64,000 nt of DNA from Prevotella sp. HUN102 (GTDB taxonomy: Bacteria; Bacteroidota; Bacteroidia; Bacteroidales; Bacteroidaceae): contig NZ_JIAF01000004.1 of the NCBI RefSeq assembly GCF_000688375.1, forward strand, positions 1,550,001 through 1,614,000. Reading direction: 5' to 3'. Position 1 is the first letter of the stretch. The number at the start of each line of letters is the position of its first letter. Below, in pieces: positions 17,321 to 26,791 of the stretch. The notes below the pieces were generated by a model. It was given only the letters and a program-made list of their open reading frames with translations. It was not told the origin of the DNA and ran no database searches. Position numbers and translations under genes: made by a program.

Positions 17321-19696
17321 TTATAAAATACCTTTCAAGAAGACGTATCTGAATTTCAGATGGAATGTCCGTCCTGCCAACGGTTGGCGGAACTGGTCCC
17401 AAACTTCTTTATTCATCAGATTGTGGCATTCCAAAGCGATGGAATATTTGTTCTTGTAGGTCAATAGCAGACCAATATCATTGACGAAACTGCGAGGGAT
17501 ACGCCGTTTCTGCAATTCGGTAAGTTCCCAAAAGTAGAAGAACTCTTCCGTGAACTTCCCGTCCCAAAATGCCTTGACATACCAATTCTTGAACAATCGG
17601 TCGCTGTGATATTCCGCTCCAAAGTTGGCAAACAGGTAGGGAATATTCGGCAGTCGCAATCCTTTTGTCGGATTAGGGGCTTGGGTGCCCGGCAAATAGT
17701 CCAAAACATCGCGTACGTCCTGATAAGTCAGGTTCCCGTAGGCATAGACCGTCGGCGATATATCCAGTTTCAATTCAGTCTCTATACCTTTGATATGTAC
17801 CTTTTCAGCATTCACATATCCGGCTGCCATATGTTGTTTCATCAGTTTTATCATATCGCTCACCTGCATATAAAAGCCATTCACTTCAAATTGCAATCGC
17901 GACAATCCGAGTACATCGTTTTTATCTATCAAGAAACCCAGATTGAAGTTGTGGCTTTTTTCCGGTTTCAGTCCGGCAGCAGGAAAGGTAATGATACCGT
18001 CACCGAACAACTCTTGCGAATTGGGGAGGCGTATTGCCCGTTGATAAGATGCCTTCAGAAGAAAGCCTCTGAACGGTTCGTACTTCATTGCCTCTATCCA
18101 TCCGATTTGCGATGTCGTATTGCTCTTTTTCTTCGGAGCCTCGATCATCTCGTATGAAGTCAAATCCTCTATCTCGGAATGGAGATGGAAATACTTTGCA
18201 GAGAACATATTCGTCAGTTTCCTGCCGAAGAGTTTCGCTTCCCAAGTCAATCCTAAGACAACACTGGTCTTTTTGCTTGGAAATCCTCCGATAATAAATC
18301 CTGCGTGCTGACTTGCAATGTCATCGCTTGGTTGTCTTTGGGCATAGTTAATAAGCGTGTTCAGGTTCAAACTGTGATTGACAGACAATCTGTAATCAAG
18401 GTTGATACGTTCGTTGATTTCCAAACCTTTGTCGTTTGAGTTGTGAGGAACGTCCCCCGTTTCTCCCTGTCCGTTCGGGCTCGGATATATATTTCCCTCA
18501 AAATCGTGATTAACTCGTGCCGTATCCACAAAATTGTTCGTCGTATGCGAGAGGGAGAAATGCGACTCGAAGTTAAGTCGATTGTTCAGTATTCCGCTTT
18601 TTATCAGTTTGTTTTCGAGCATAAACATCCCGGATTTGTTTTCAGCATGCTGGATATTCTTCAATACTCCTTGTATCTCATTGAAACGGTTGTAATACCC
18701 GAACTCGGTACTAATCTCATCGAACCAAAGTTTTGTAAAAGCGACTTTCCCTTTCAACATATACGAACGAAAACGGTCGTGGTCACGCTTTACCAACAGG
18801 TTCTCTCTTTCGGGGACTCTAAATGAGTAATCATTCTTTGCAGAAGTATAATACCCTCCCGCACCGAGCAAAATACCGCTCTTGGGAAAGTTCTTGCGAG
18901 AGAAGACACTTCCCTTGTGCGTCTGATAAGAACCGAGTTCGTACGAAGCATCCAAATAGTCCGTACTGAACTCCTTCGTGACGATATTGACGGCACCACC
19001 CAAGCCATCGCAACCGAAACGTGCAGGGATAATGCTTTTATAGACCTCTATCCGTTCGATAATGTCTATCGGAATTTCATCAAGCGAAAAGGCTCCGTCC
19101 GAAGTATTCATCGGAATACCATCCCAAAGGATTTGAATGCGGTTTCCCTCCAAACCGTGAACAATAATCCTCGAACTGCTTCCCAATCCACCTGTCTGCC
19201 CGACCTTCAAACCAATGGTTTTGTTCAAGATGGTTTCTAAAGAAACAGAGCGACCTTGCAATTCCTTAGCGTTTATTACTGAAACCGCTTCGGGCGACTC
19301 TCTAATAACCTGTGCTTTTGTTTTTCCGAAGACGACCACATTTGCCAATTCCGTCGATTCCGGACGTAACTTCAGGGTATGACGTTTCTCATTTGCCGTA
19401 ATCGTGTCGGTAATTGTCTGGTAACCTACGTAACTTACCCTTAGTACAAGTTTTTGATGGGCAGGCGTATTTAGTTTCGCCACTCCTTTTTTATTTGTGG
19501 TTGTACCGTTCTTGTATGAAGGTTCGTTCAGGCCTTTCCATTGCACCGTGGCAAATTCTATACTGTTACCATTCTCTGCATCAATAACTTTTATTTCGAT
19601 GGAATGCTGTTGTGCAAACATCGGATAAGCCCACAGCAATAGGATGCTGATGATGAGCATTCTTTTGTATAAATGAACTATTGAGTTGATTGACAT
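17321..19696 (-). CDS. TonB-dependent outer-membrane receptor
   Basis: 791 residues. A signal peptide (ILLLWAYPMFAQQ) is followed by a carboxypeptidase-D-like beta domain (about residues 35-115). The plug follows (about 120-240) with SPEAVSVINAKELQGR, LNKTIGLKVGQTGGLGSSSRIIVHGLEG and IERIEVYKSIIPARFGCDGLGGAVNI, then a beta-barrel ending in an aromatic strand (FHLKFRYVF). It moves a large substrate across the outer membrane using TonB energy. The size is small for a SusC protein and fits siderophore/metallophore receptors. First ATG is 19696; ATG 19660 (MLIISI) would give a more standard signal peptide. Divergent from the ABC transporter genes. Confidence 0.92.
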   Translation of the reverse strand: MSINSIVHLYKRMLIISILLLWAYPMFAQQHSIEIKVIDAENGNSIEFATVQWKGLNEPSYKNGTTTNKKGVAKLNTPAHQKLVLRVSYVGYQTITDTITANEKRHTLKLRPESTELANVVVFGKTKAQVIRESPEAVSVINAKELQGRSVSLETILNKTIGLKVGQTGGLGSSSRIIVHGLEGNRIQILWDGIPMNTSDGAFSLDEIPIDIIERIEVYKSIIPARFGCDGLGGAVNIVTKEFSTDYLDASYELGSYQTHKGSVFSRKNFPKSGILLGAGGYYTSAKNDYSFRVPERENLLVKRDHDRFRSYMLKGKVAFTKLWFDEISTEFGYYNRFNEIQGVLKNIQHAENKSGMFMLENKLIKSGILNNRLNFESHFSLSHTTNNFVDTARVNHDFEGNIYPSPNGQGETGDVPHNSNDKGLEINERINLDYRLSVNHSLNLNTLINYAQRQPSDDIASQHAGFIIGGFPSKKTSVVLGLTWEAKLFGRKLTNMFSAKYFHLHSEIEDLTSYEMIEAPKKKSNTTSQIGWIEAMKYEPFRGFLLKASYQRAIRLPNSQELFGDGIITFPAAGLKPEKSHNFNLGFLIDKNDVLGLSRLQFEVNGFYMQVSDMIKLMKQHMAAGYVNAEKVHIKGIETELKLDISPTVYAYGNLTYQDVRDVLDYLPGTQAPNPTKGLRLPNIPYLFANFGAEYHSDRLFKNWYVKAFWDGKFTEEFFYFWELTELQKRRIPRSFVNDIGLLLTYKNKYSIALECHNLMNKEVWDQFRQPLAGRTFHLKFRYVFLKGIL

Positions 19697-19859
19697 ATCT
19701 TATCTGTTTATAAAAACTCGTACAAAATTACCCACCTATAAAACAGATAAATAACCCTACTATCCACACTTATACCCCTATTGAGTTTTATATGTGTCAA
19801 GTTATCGTTTTCGGGCAGTGTAATGCTCATTCGGGTTATTTTACCCCTGTGCGTCTCCG

Positions 19860-19867
19860 TACTTTTG
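19860..19867 (+). promoter_or_regulatory. -7 box of the ABC transporter operon
   Basis: TACTTTTG matches the Bacteroidetes -7 consensus and lies 30 bases before the ATG at 19898. No clear TTG -33 element is placed at the expected distance, which would suit an activator-dependent promoter. Confidence 0.45.
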
Positions 19868-19897
19868 CATCTTAGAAAATCAAAACGATACAGATAT

Positions 19898-21643
19898 ATG
19901 GATAAACAAAAAATCAAGCCTCTCGATGAGGAACGGGAGAGTCGCAGCCTGCTCTCCAATGCGGTGGTCATACTGCATCTTGTTTTCGGCACACTGCCCC
20001 TATTGCTCGTGGTGTGGGCGGTAGACAGGCTGATGGATGGTACGCTCACTTCTACAATGATTTGGATTGTCGGGGCGGCGATGGTGCTGTTCGCCCTGCT
20101 TCGCGGCGTGTTTTACGGAACGTCGATCTGGCGGGCGCACCGCTCGGCTTACAACGCCCTCACACGGTTGAGGTTGCGTATCGTGAGCCACTTGCAACGG
20201 CTGCCGCTCGGCTTCTTTCAGGAGCGGAAGGTGGGTGACTTGGTGAACATCATCAACCACGACGTGGAGCAAATCGAGATTTATCTGGCACACGGATTGC
20301 CCGAAATCCTCTCGGCAACGCTTTTCCCTGCTTTGCTTTGGGTAATTGTTATGGTATTGGACTGGCGGCTGGGACTGTCGCTCATCTCGCTGCTACCGTT
20401 GGCATTTCTTTTGCAGATGGCAGTTAAAACGTTTTGGGGCAAGAGTTTCCGACACTTTATGGAAAATACGCAGAAGATGTCGGAAGACCTTCTGGAATAT
20501 GTGGCTACAATACCAATCATTAAAGCATTCAGCCACGAAGAGACCCGGACAGAGCGAGTTCTCGGAGGTATGCGCGATTATATCCATTGGGTGAAGCGGA
20601 GCATGTTCAGCGTTACTGTTCCGATGACGCTCATCACGATGTTCTTGGAGGGCGGTATCGTGGTAATGACCCTTGTCGGGCTATGGTTGATGAGTTCGGG
20701 CGAACTGACCGTAGCACGTTTCATCCTCGCCCTGATATTGGGTGGACTGTTCTCATCTTCCTTTGCCAAACTGGCTACGTTCCAGCATTTCAGGATTGTC
20801 TATGGTCAATCGTTGGCGAAGGTTCAGTCGATTACCGAAGTACCTGCAAAGGATACGGCAGACAGGGATACGGATGCCATGCAGACCGATGTCTGTTTCG
20901 AGCACGTGACATTTGCCTACCCGAATAAGAAAGACTGTGCGTTGTGTGATGTCAATCTGCAATTTCCCAAGGGTAGCCATACGGCTATTGTGGGCGAATC
21001 GGGGTCAGGCAAAAGCACACTGGCAAGCCTGATGATGGGTTTCTGGCAACCGCAGTCGGGAACCGTTCGACTGGGCGGCGAGAACCTTGCGGAACTCTCC
21101 GAACACAACATTGCCGATTTCTTTTCTATGGTGCAACAAGAGGTATTCCTCTTCAACACGAGCATTCGGGACAATATCCGTATCGGCAAGCCCTCCGCCA
21201 CGCAAGAGGAGGTGGAAACAGCTGCACGACGTGCACGCATTCACGATTTTATTACGGGGTTACCCAATGGTTACGATACTTTGGCAGGCGAAGCCGGCGT
21301 AAAATTCTCCGGCGGAGAGAAACAGCGCATTTCCATTGCACGGATGTTGCTCAAAGACTCGCCGATTGTCATCCTCGACGAAGCCACCGCTGCCTTGGAC
21401 GGGGAGAACGAGAAACTCATTCAAGAAGCTCTTGATGAATTGCAGCGTAACAAGACCGTCATCACCATCGCCCACCGTCTCAACACCATTCAGGATATGG
21501 AACGTATTGTCGTGATGGACAAGGGAAAGGTTGTGGCGACGGGAACACACGGAGAATTGATGGACAACTGCCCACTATATCGCAATATGACGGAAACACA
21601 GGAACGGGTAAGCAAATGGCAACTGAAAGAGGAGGAGGTATAA
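19898..21643 (+). CDS. ABC transporter, fused permease-ATPase (IrtA/YbtP-like)
   Basis: About 581 residues: a six-helix exporter-type membrane domain (about residues 25-320), then an ATPase domain with Walker A GESGSGKST near residue 366, signature SGGEKQRISIARML near 470, Walker B IVILDEATAALD near 490 and a terminal switch His (TIAHRL). The ATG at 19898 is chosen because the longer frame from 19781 runs through the promoter. With the next gene it forms a heterodimer of the class that includes IrtAB and YbtPQ. These have exporter folds but import ferric siderophores across the inner membrane, which suits the neighbouring TonB receptor and lipoprotein. Direction of transport is inferred. Confidence 0.9.
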   Translation: MDKQKIKPLDEERESRSLLSNAVVILHLVFGTLPLLLVVWAVDRLMDGTLTSTMIWIVGAAMVLFALLRGVFYGTSIWRAHRSAYNALTRLRLRIVSHLQRLPLGFFQERKVGDLVNIINHDVEQIEIYLAHGLPEILSATLFPALLWVIVMVLDWRLGLSLISLLPLAFLLQMAVKTFWGKSFRHFMENTQKMSEDLLEYVATIPIIKAFSHEETRTERVLGGMRDYIHWVKRSMFSVTVPMTLITMFLEGGIVVMTLVGLWLMSSGELTVARFILALILGGLFSSSFAKLATFQHFRIVYGQSLAKVQSITEVPAKDTADRDTDAMQTDVCFEHVTFAYPNKKDCALCDVNLQFPKGSHTAIVGESGSGKSTLASLMMGFWQPQSGTVRLGGENLAELSEHNIADFFSMVQQEVFLFNTSIRDNIRIGKPSATQEEVETAARRARIHDFITGLPNGYDTLAGEAGVKFSGGEKQRISIARMLLKDSPIVILDEATAALDGENEKLIQEALDELQRNKTVITIAHRLNTIQDMERIVVMDKGKVVATGTHGELMDNCPLYRNMTETQERVSKWQLKEEEV

Positions 21644-21646
21644 ACA

Positions 21647-23344
21647 ATGATACGCAATATATTGAATGAATTGACCGTTCGCGGAGTGCGGCATCTGATA
21701 ATCTCCGCACTGTTTTTCGTGGTTTATGCCCTTTGCGGAACGGCAATAATGCTTACTGTCCTGTTCCTTATCGACCGCCATATATCGGGCGAAAGCGTTT
21801 CGCTCATTTCGGCAGCGTGGATACTCGTTGGTCTGCTGATTTTGAAAACCATATCCAATGCCGTAGCCGATATGAGCAAGCACTTTGCCGGCTTCGATCT
21901 CGTGGAGCGCATCCGTGAGAAGATCATCTTGAAACAGAAAATGTTCTCGCTCAGTTTCTACACCAATGAACGGCTGGGCGAGATAAGCACCGTCATTCAC
22001 AAAGACGTGGATAATATGGAAATGGTTGTGGGGCACCTTTGGACACGGATGTCCGCCGACTTCATCGTGGCGCTGATACTCGGCATCGGGCTGTTCTGTG
22101 TGGACTGGCGCATGGGATTAGCGATGATTACCATCCTTCCTATTGCCCTCTTCTCCTTGTATCGGGGCATCCGTTCGGGAATGAAAGCGCAACAGGAGGC
22201 ACAAGACGGTCTGGCGGATATGGTCAGTCTCTTCGTTGAATACGTCAAGGGCATACCTGTGCTGAAAGTCTTCGGAGGAAAAGGAATGTTCCGTGACAGG
22301 CTCGACCGTTCTGTCAGCGAGTTCGGGGAGAGCAGCAAGAAGACCTCACGGTTGGCAGCTGTAAGCGTGGGCAGATATGCCTTTCTTATAGAATTGGCTT
22401 TCGTACTGATGGCAACGCTTGGTTTTTGGTGGACTCGGCATGGCGAACTTTCCCTTTTTGTTTATCTGATGTTCGTCATCGTCTCGAAAGAATTCTACAA
22501 ACCTTTTGTCAATATGGAGAGTCATTGGCTGAACTACATCAAGGTAAAGGACAGCTACGAACGCATTTCCCGTCTGTTGGACGCTCCCGTTATCGTCAAC
22601 CCCGACCAACCGAAAACGGCGGAACATTTCGACCTCTCGTTCGATGGTGTCGGATTCCATTACGAAAAAGAAGGCTTTGAGATGAAAGACCTCACGTTCA
22701 ACGTACCCGAAGGAACGGTAACGGCTCTTGTCGGCTCGTCAGGCTCCGGCAAGACCACCATCACCAATCTGCTGCTCCGCTTTTGGGAACCGCAGGCAGG
22801 CTGTATCCGTATCGGCGACGTAGACATTCGGGAGATGGACTACGATTACCTGCTCGGCAAAATCAGTGTGGTGATGCAGAACGTCATCCTCTTTTCCGAC
22901 ACCATTGCCAACAACATCAAGGTGGGCAACCGCAATGCCACACAGGGGGAAATCAAGGAAGCCGCACGTCGGGCGATGATACACGACTTCATCGTCAGTC
23001 TGCCCGATGGTTATGAAACGATAATCGGAGAGAACGGCTTGGGACTATCTGGCGGACAGAAGCAACGCCTCTCCATCGCCCGTGCCTTCCTCAAGGATGC
23101 TCCCATCCTCCTTTTGGACGAGATAACGAGCAATGTTGACCCCATCAATGAATACAAAATACAGCAAGCAATGTCTGCCCTTATCCGAAACCGCACGGTC
23201 TTGGTCATTGCCCACCATTTGCAGACCATCCGCAATGCCCACCAGATTATCGTGATGGACAAGGGACAGCTTATGGAGAAGGGTATGCACGCCGAACTCG
23301 AAGCTAAAGGCGGAATGTATTGTAAACTGCTGTCGATGCAGTAA
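21647..23344 (+). CDS. ABC transporter, fused permease-ATPase (IrtB/YbtQ-like)
   Basis: 565 residues, second half-transporter. A membrane domain (about residues 15-315) precedes an ATPase domain with GSSGSGKTT near residue 363, LSGGQKQRLSIARAFL near 465, LLLDEITSNVD and VIAHHL. The Walker B neighbour is Asp-Glu followed by Ile (DEITSNVD) instead of the usual DEAT/DEPT, a mild oddity also seen in other halves of asymmetric pairs. The start lies 3 bases after the stop of the first gene (TAA-ACA-ATG), so the pair is one operon. Confidence 0.9.
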   Translation: MIRNILNELTVRGVRHLIISALFFVVYALCGTAIMLTVLFLIDRHISGESVSLISAAWILVGLLILKTISNAVADMSKHFAGFDLVERIREKIILKQKMFSLSFYTNERLGEISTVIHKDVDNMEMVVGHLWTRMSADFIVALILGIGLFCVDWRMGLAMITILPIALFSLYRGIRSGMKAQQEAQDGLADMVSLFVEYVKGIPVLKVFGGKGMFRDRLDRSVSEFGESSKKTSRLAAVSVGRYAFLIELAFVLMATLGFWWTRHGELSLFVYLMFVIVSKEFYKPFVNMESHWLNYIKVKDSYERISRLLDAPVIVNPDQPKTAEHFDLSFDGVGFHYEKEGFEMKDLTFNVPEGTVTALVGSSGSGKTTITNLLLRFWEPQAGCIRIGDVDIREMDYDYLLGKISVVMQNVILFSDTIANNIKVGNRNATQGEIKEAARRAMIHDFIVSLPDGYETIIGENGLGLSGGQKQRLSIARAFLKDAPILLLDEITSNVDPINEYKIQQAMSALIRNRTVLVIAHHLQTIRNAHQIIVMDKGQLMEKGMHAELEAKGGMYCKLLSMQ

Positions 23345-23350
23345 GATCGC

Positions 23351-23395
23351 TAAAAAAGAACAGGTAGAAAGACGCATTTATCTTACTGCCTGTTC
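23351..23395 (-). terminator. Terminator between the ABC operon and the recombinase genes
   Basis: GAACAGGTAG (23358-23367) pairs with CTGCCTGTTC (23386-23395); one G-T pair. On the minus strand a TTTTTT run follows, so it ends the recombinase-side transcript. It also lies right after the ABC operon on the plus strand. Confidence 0.7.
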
Positions 23396-23401
23396 TCATA
23401 T

Positions 23402-23764
23402 TCAACTGTACCATCCACCTTTGCCATAACACACAAGTAGCGGAGGACTTGTTCTCTTCTTTTCGGTCAGTCTTCTGATTATCCATTTACGGAAACTTTT
23501 GGCTTGTGGAGAAGCAAAACGAAATGACAGCATCGTTATCATTTCAATATTATATAAATCCACTGCACCACCCTTAAACAATAGCGTTTGCATCACCTCA
23601 TCTTCTCTGAGTAATCCTTCTTTGAAGATAGACTTGATGTGGCTGTTTACTTTGCCGGAGAATATGCCGAATAAATCGGCTATTTCGCAAGCCGACATCC
23701 AAATGGAAGTCGTAGGAACGTGTACGTTCCCATTCTCCTCAATGGTTATGAATTCTCTTTTCAT
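23402..23764 (-). CDS. Small RhuM/antirepressor-like protein
   Basis: 120 residues. The part TTSIWMSACEIADLFGIFSGKVNSHIKSIFKEGLLREDE reads as a helix-turn-helix resembling the N-terminus of RhuM/Fic-associated or phage antirepressor proteins. The C-terminal SFRFASPQAKSFRKWIIRRLTE is also seen in such proteins. The role is unknown; a directionality or regulatory factor for the recombinases is possible. It starts 6 bases after the recombinase stop at 23771 and is probably co-transcribed with it. Confidence 0.6.
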   Translation of the reverse strand: MKREFITIEENGNVHVPTTSIWMSACEIADLFGIFSGKVNSHIKSIFKEGLLREDEVMQTLLFKGGAVDLYNIEMITMLSFRFASPQAKSFRKWIIRRLTEKKRTSPPLLVCYGKGGWYS

Positions 23765-23770
23765 AGTAAT

Positions 23771-24973
23771 TCAATATTCATTGTTCTTTCTTCTTTCGAT
23801 TAACTTATCCATATCCTCTGAAATCTTCTTCTCTGAAATCTTCGCATAGGTCTGCGTGCTGGTGATGGAGGCATGTCCCATCATCTTGGCAATGCTCTCC
23901 GTACAAATCCCCTCGGAAATCAAGAACGATCCGAAACTGTGCCGGGCTTGATGGTAGGACAGATTCTCCTTGCGCCCGATGATGACGCCCAGTTCGTGTA
24001 TTTCAAACCACATCATATCCCTGCTTGGCAGAGGGAAGACGGGTTGTGTGTCATCGGTCGTGTTGTACAGATTGATAATCTGCTCCGCTATCGGATGCAG
24101 GGGGATAAATGACTCTACCTTTGTCTTCCTGCGGTTAATCCGTATATAACGTCTTCCTTCGGCAGTCTTCCCTATGTGGTGCGGATAAAGCAATTGTGTA
24201 TCGACATAGGCAAGCCCCGTAAAACAGGAGAAGATAAAAGCCCGGCGAGCCAATTCCTTCAATGGGTCATTGGCGGGAAGTTTCAGTTCCAACAGTTGTT
24301 TCAGTTCAGTCCTGCTGATATGCATTCGCTTGGAGGACGGTTTCTTCTCATACTCCAACTCCTCCAAAGGATTGGCACGGATAATCTCATGGTCTACGGC
24401 AAGATATATCAGTCTGTTCAGCCAACAAAGGCAATGGTTGGTCTGCGATGCCCCGAAGTTCTTGTACCGCTTCAGGTAGACCTTATATTCCCGTCCGAAT
24501 TCCTCGGTGATGTCCGAAAAGGCAATATCCGTCTTGCCTTTCGAGTCCAAGAACTCACGGATATAGCTCTGGTAATACCGGGAACTCCTGTAGGTCGAAG
24601 TGGAGTCGATTTCCTTGGAACGGACGGCAAGGCGTTCCCGTTCCCTTTCTCCCATTTGGAGCAGATGGGTAGGAATGACCGACTGACCTGCTATCCTGTT
24701 TTTCAGCAGTTCGGCACTGACCACACCCTGCTCTTTGAGCATTTCATCATAGAGCCGCTCCGCATGTTTGCGGAACTCTTTCAGGCGGTTGTTCGTCCGC
24801 ACGTCAGCGGTCTCCGCCTTTTGGGCATTCCACTGTTTGGGATTGCAAGTAATACCCGTGGTTATCGTCGTGCTTTTCCCGTCGATGGAGATTCGGCAAA
24901 GTACGGAAGTTGTACCATCCACACGTACCTTGTTGCGATTGATATAGAGTAGTAAAGAAAATGTGCTACGCAT
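23771..24973 (-). CDS. Tyrosine recombinase (nested element, first)
   Basis: 400 residues, IntDOT-like phage integrase family. N-terminal arm-binding part with FSLLLYINRNKVR and an SxxSxRI strand, SAM-like core-binding domain (about 140-215), catalytic domain with SCFTGLAYVDTQ (no Arg at box I), YHQARHSFGSFLISEG (HxxR) and TQTYAKI (nucleophilic Tyr). All conserved parts are intact. With the second recombinase it is the likely machinery that integrated the nested element. Stop to start spacing suggests an operon. Confidence 0.93.
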   Translation of the reverse strand: MRSTFSLLLYINRNKVRVDGTTSVLCRISIDGKSTTITTGITCNPKQWNAQKAETADVRTNNRLKEFRKHAERLYDEMLKEQGVVSAELLKNRIAGQSVIPTHLLQMGERERERLAVRSKEIDSTSTYRSSRYYQSYIREFLDSKGKTDIAFSDITEEFGREYKVYLKRYKNFGASQTNHCLCWLNRLIYLAVDHEIIRANPLEELEYEKKPSSKRMHISRTELKQLLELKLPANDPLKELARRAFIFSCFTGLAYVDTQLLYPHHIGKTAEGRRYIRINRRKTKVESFIPLHPIAEQIINLYNTTDDTQPVFPLPSRDMMWFEIHELGVIIGRKENLSYHQARHSFGSFLISEGICTESIAKMMGHASITSTQTYAKISEKKISEDMDKLIERRKNNEY

Positions 24974-24998
24974 AAATTCATTTATTATCTATGGGGTG

Positions 24999-26249
24999 TT
25001 ATAATACAAGTTTCAAATCTTTTGTCACTTCGATATATTTGTCCATATCCTCGAAGAGTTTCTTGGGCGTGACCTTTGCATATACCTGTGTGGTCTGGAG
25101 GTTGGAGTGTCCCAGCATCTTGCAGATGGTCTCGATAGGAACGCCGGCTTCCAAGGTAATCAGCGATGCGAATGAGTGCCTGCCGGTATGGTAGGTCAGG
25201 TCTTCCTTAATGCCCGCAAGAACCGCAAGGCTTTTCATCAGACGGCGAAGGTTGGGATGGTACAGCATTGGAAAGAGGGTCGGACGAGCATCATCCCGGT
25301 ACTTCTCTATCAGGTCAAGGGCTTCGGGCAGCAGCTTGACACAGGCACGAAGCTCGTTTTTCTTGCGGCAGTATTTAAGCCACAGCTCGCCATTGTCATC
25401 CGTGAACAGATTGTCACGCGTAACGGAAACTGCATCGGCGTAGGTTGTTCCCGTATAGCAGGCAAAGAGAAAGAGATCTCTTGCCAAGATATGGGAGGCG
25501 CGATGTTCGGGGATTACCAAGTCACGGATTTTCTCGAAGGATTCCCGGCTTAGGGCTTTTGGTGTCTTCTCCTTTTGTTTGGGGAGACTGAAATGAGCGA
25601 AAAAACATCTGTCGGCATAACCGTCCTTGTAGGCTTTACGGCATATTTTCTTGACGATAGCCAAATAGTGCCGGCAGGTATCTATGGCAAGCCCTTTCTC
25701 GTCCAAGATGAAGCTCTGATAGTCATGAATGAACTGTTCCGTTATCTGACCGAAAGCGATGTCTTTGGTGCGAAACGTCTTGTCGATGAACTCCGCCAAG
25801 GTTCTCCGAGTATAGAAATAGGCAGGGTAAGTTCCCTTTGCACGGTCTATCCCGATACGCTTTCTCAATTCCTCACAGACGATGTCCGTCATTCCCAACA
25901 GGGTCATCTGCGTTTCAAGGCTTCCTTGAAACAGGTTTTTGACGGCCTCCGCATCGAAGTCCATTTTCCTATCCGCAAGCGTGTCGAATGCCGTGTGGAT
26001 GGAGAGCATCAGCTTGTCCAGCTTTGCATTGGTCTCTACGGCTTCATGACTCTTGCCTTTCAGACGGCTTTCACGAGGATTCCATAAGTCGGGAGTACAG
26101 GAGATTTTGCAACTGAATTGCACCATTGAACGATTGACGGTGATGCGTCCCATAATGGGGGCTTTGCCCGACTTGTCGGGTCTGCTCTTTTTGAGGTAGA
26201 GCAACACTTTGAATTTTTCTATTTTCATACGCTTTAATTTTATGGGCAA
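24999..26249 (-). CDS. Tyrosine recombinase (nested element, second)
   Basis: 416 residues, same family as the neighbouring 400-residue protein: KFKVLLYLKKSRPDKSGKAPIMGRITVNR start, core-binding domain (about 140-220), SCYTGTTYADA-type box I region (again no Arg), YHTGRHSFASLITLEAG and TQVYAKV with Tyr. Adjacent pairs of full-length tyrosine recombinases are found in several Bacteroidetes mobilizable elements. It is the closest gene to the right junction of the nested element, 270 bases away. Confidence 0.93.
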   Translation of the reverse strand: MPIKLKRMKIEKFKVLLYLKKSRPDKSGKAPIMGRITVNRSMVQFSCKISCTPDLWNPRESRLKGKSHEAVETNAKLDKLMLSIHTAFDTLADRKMDFDAEAVKNLFQGSLETQMTLLGMTDIVCEELRKRIGIDRAKGTYPAYFYTRRTLAEFIDKTFRTKDIAFGQITEQFIHDYQSFILDEKGLAIDTCRHYLAIVKKICRKAYKDGYADRCFFAHFSLPKQKEKTPKALSRESFEKIRDLVIPEHRASHILARDLFLFACYTGTTYADAVSVTRDNLFTDDNGELWLKYCRKKNELRACVKLLPEALDLIEKYRDDARPTLFPMLYHPNLRRLMKSLAVLAGIKEDLTYHTGRHSFASLITLEAGVPIETICKMLGHSNLQTTQVYAKVTPKKLFEDMDKYIEVTKDLKLVL

Positions 26250-26518
26250 AATTACCCGTTGTTAAAGCGTTCTTTGATAAGCAAAATACTGTGGAACAGC
26301 GAGATAGGATCTCGCCCTATAGAAACTTCTCCTTTTTCCTGTTACCTCACCACACTTGGGAAACCGATGGATAACGGTTTGGTAACCGAAAGGATTCAGT
26401 ATTCCGTGCCGAATTACTTTTCCACTGTAGCTGCAAAATATAGAAAAACGCCTAATTCACAATATGTTACCGATTTATTCTCTATGTTCTTCCAATTCCT
26501 CAAATGGATGATATTTTC
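26250..26518. other. Right end of the nested element, non-coding
   Basis: No gene. The region between the recombinase start and the junction should hold its promoter and att arm sites. Short matches with the left end (for example AACTTCT near 9876 and 26325) are too weak to call. Confidence 0.4.
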
Positions 26519-26532
26519 CATATGGCAAGGCA
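26519..26532 (+). repeat. Right junction repeat of the nested element
   Basis: Exact copy of CATATGGCAAGGCA (9780-9793). To its right the integrase reading frame continues (TFATTITLANG). Confidence 0.88.
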
Positions 26533-26716
26533 CACTTTTGCAACGACCATAACTTTAGCAAATGGTGTACCCATCGAAAGTGTATCTAAGATGTTGGGAC
26601 ACACCGACATTCGCACTACTCAAATCTATGCTAAAGTTATAGATGCGAAATTAAGTAACGATATGGAATTACTGGCACAGAAAATTAATACGAAAAAGGT
26701 AACTGCTACCATATAA
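26519..26716 (+). pseudogene. Integrase of the outer element, 3' part
   Basis: Encodes HMARHTFATTITLANG, then SKMLGHTDIRTTQIYAKVI with the nucleophilic Tyr, and the C-terminal tail. It is the missing end of the gene at 8745. In-frame codons upstream of 26519 belong to the nested element, so no functional product is expected. Confidence 0.9.
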
Positions 26717-26724
26717 AAGATTAG

Positions 26725-26751
26725 GAACTGGTCACGATTTGTGACCAGTTC
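26725..26751. promoter_or_regulatory. Palindromic site (GGTCAC-N5-GTGACC) upstream of the ORF6N gene
   Basis: GAACTGGTCAC (26725-26735) and GTGACCAGTTC (26741-26751) form an 11-bp perfect inverted repeat with a 5-base spacer. No T-run follows, which argues against a plain terminator. The same half-sites with the same spacing occur inside the downstream gene at 26979-26995, suggesting an operator. Confidence 0.55.
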
Positions 26752-26791
26752 TAAAGATAACTTATCACTTAACAACTTAAAATATTGAATT

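Larger units (their letters stand above)
9780..26532. mobile_element. Nested integrative element (16.7 kb) inside the integrase gene
   Basis: Flanked by the 14-bp repeat CATATGGCAAGGCA. Deleting one repeat and everything between (16,739 bp) joins the integrase halves in frame. Two tyrosine recombinase genes lie at its right end. Cargo: a putAbiC-like pair, a siderophore-type uptake cassette, and relics of a conjugative element (DUF3408, candidate oriT, mobA, rteC fragments). No relaxase gene is seen, so it looks non-autonomous for transfer. Confidence 0.88.
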
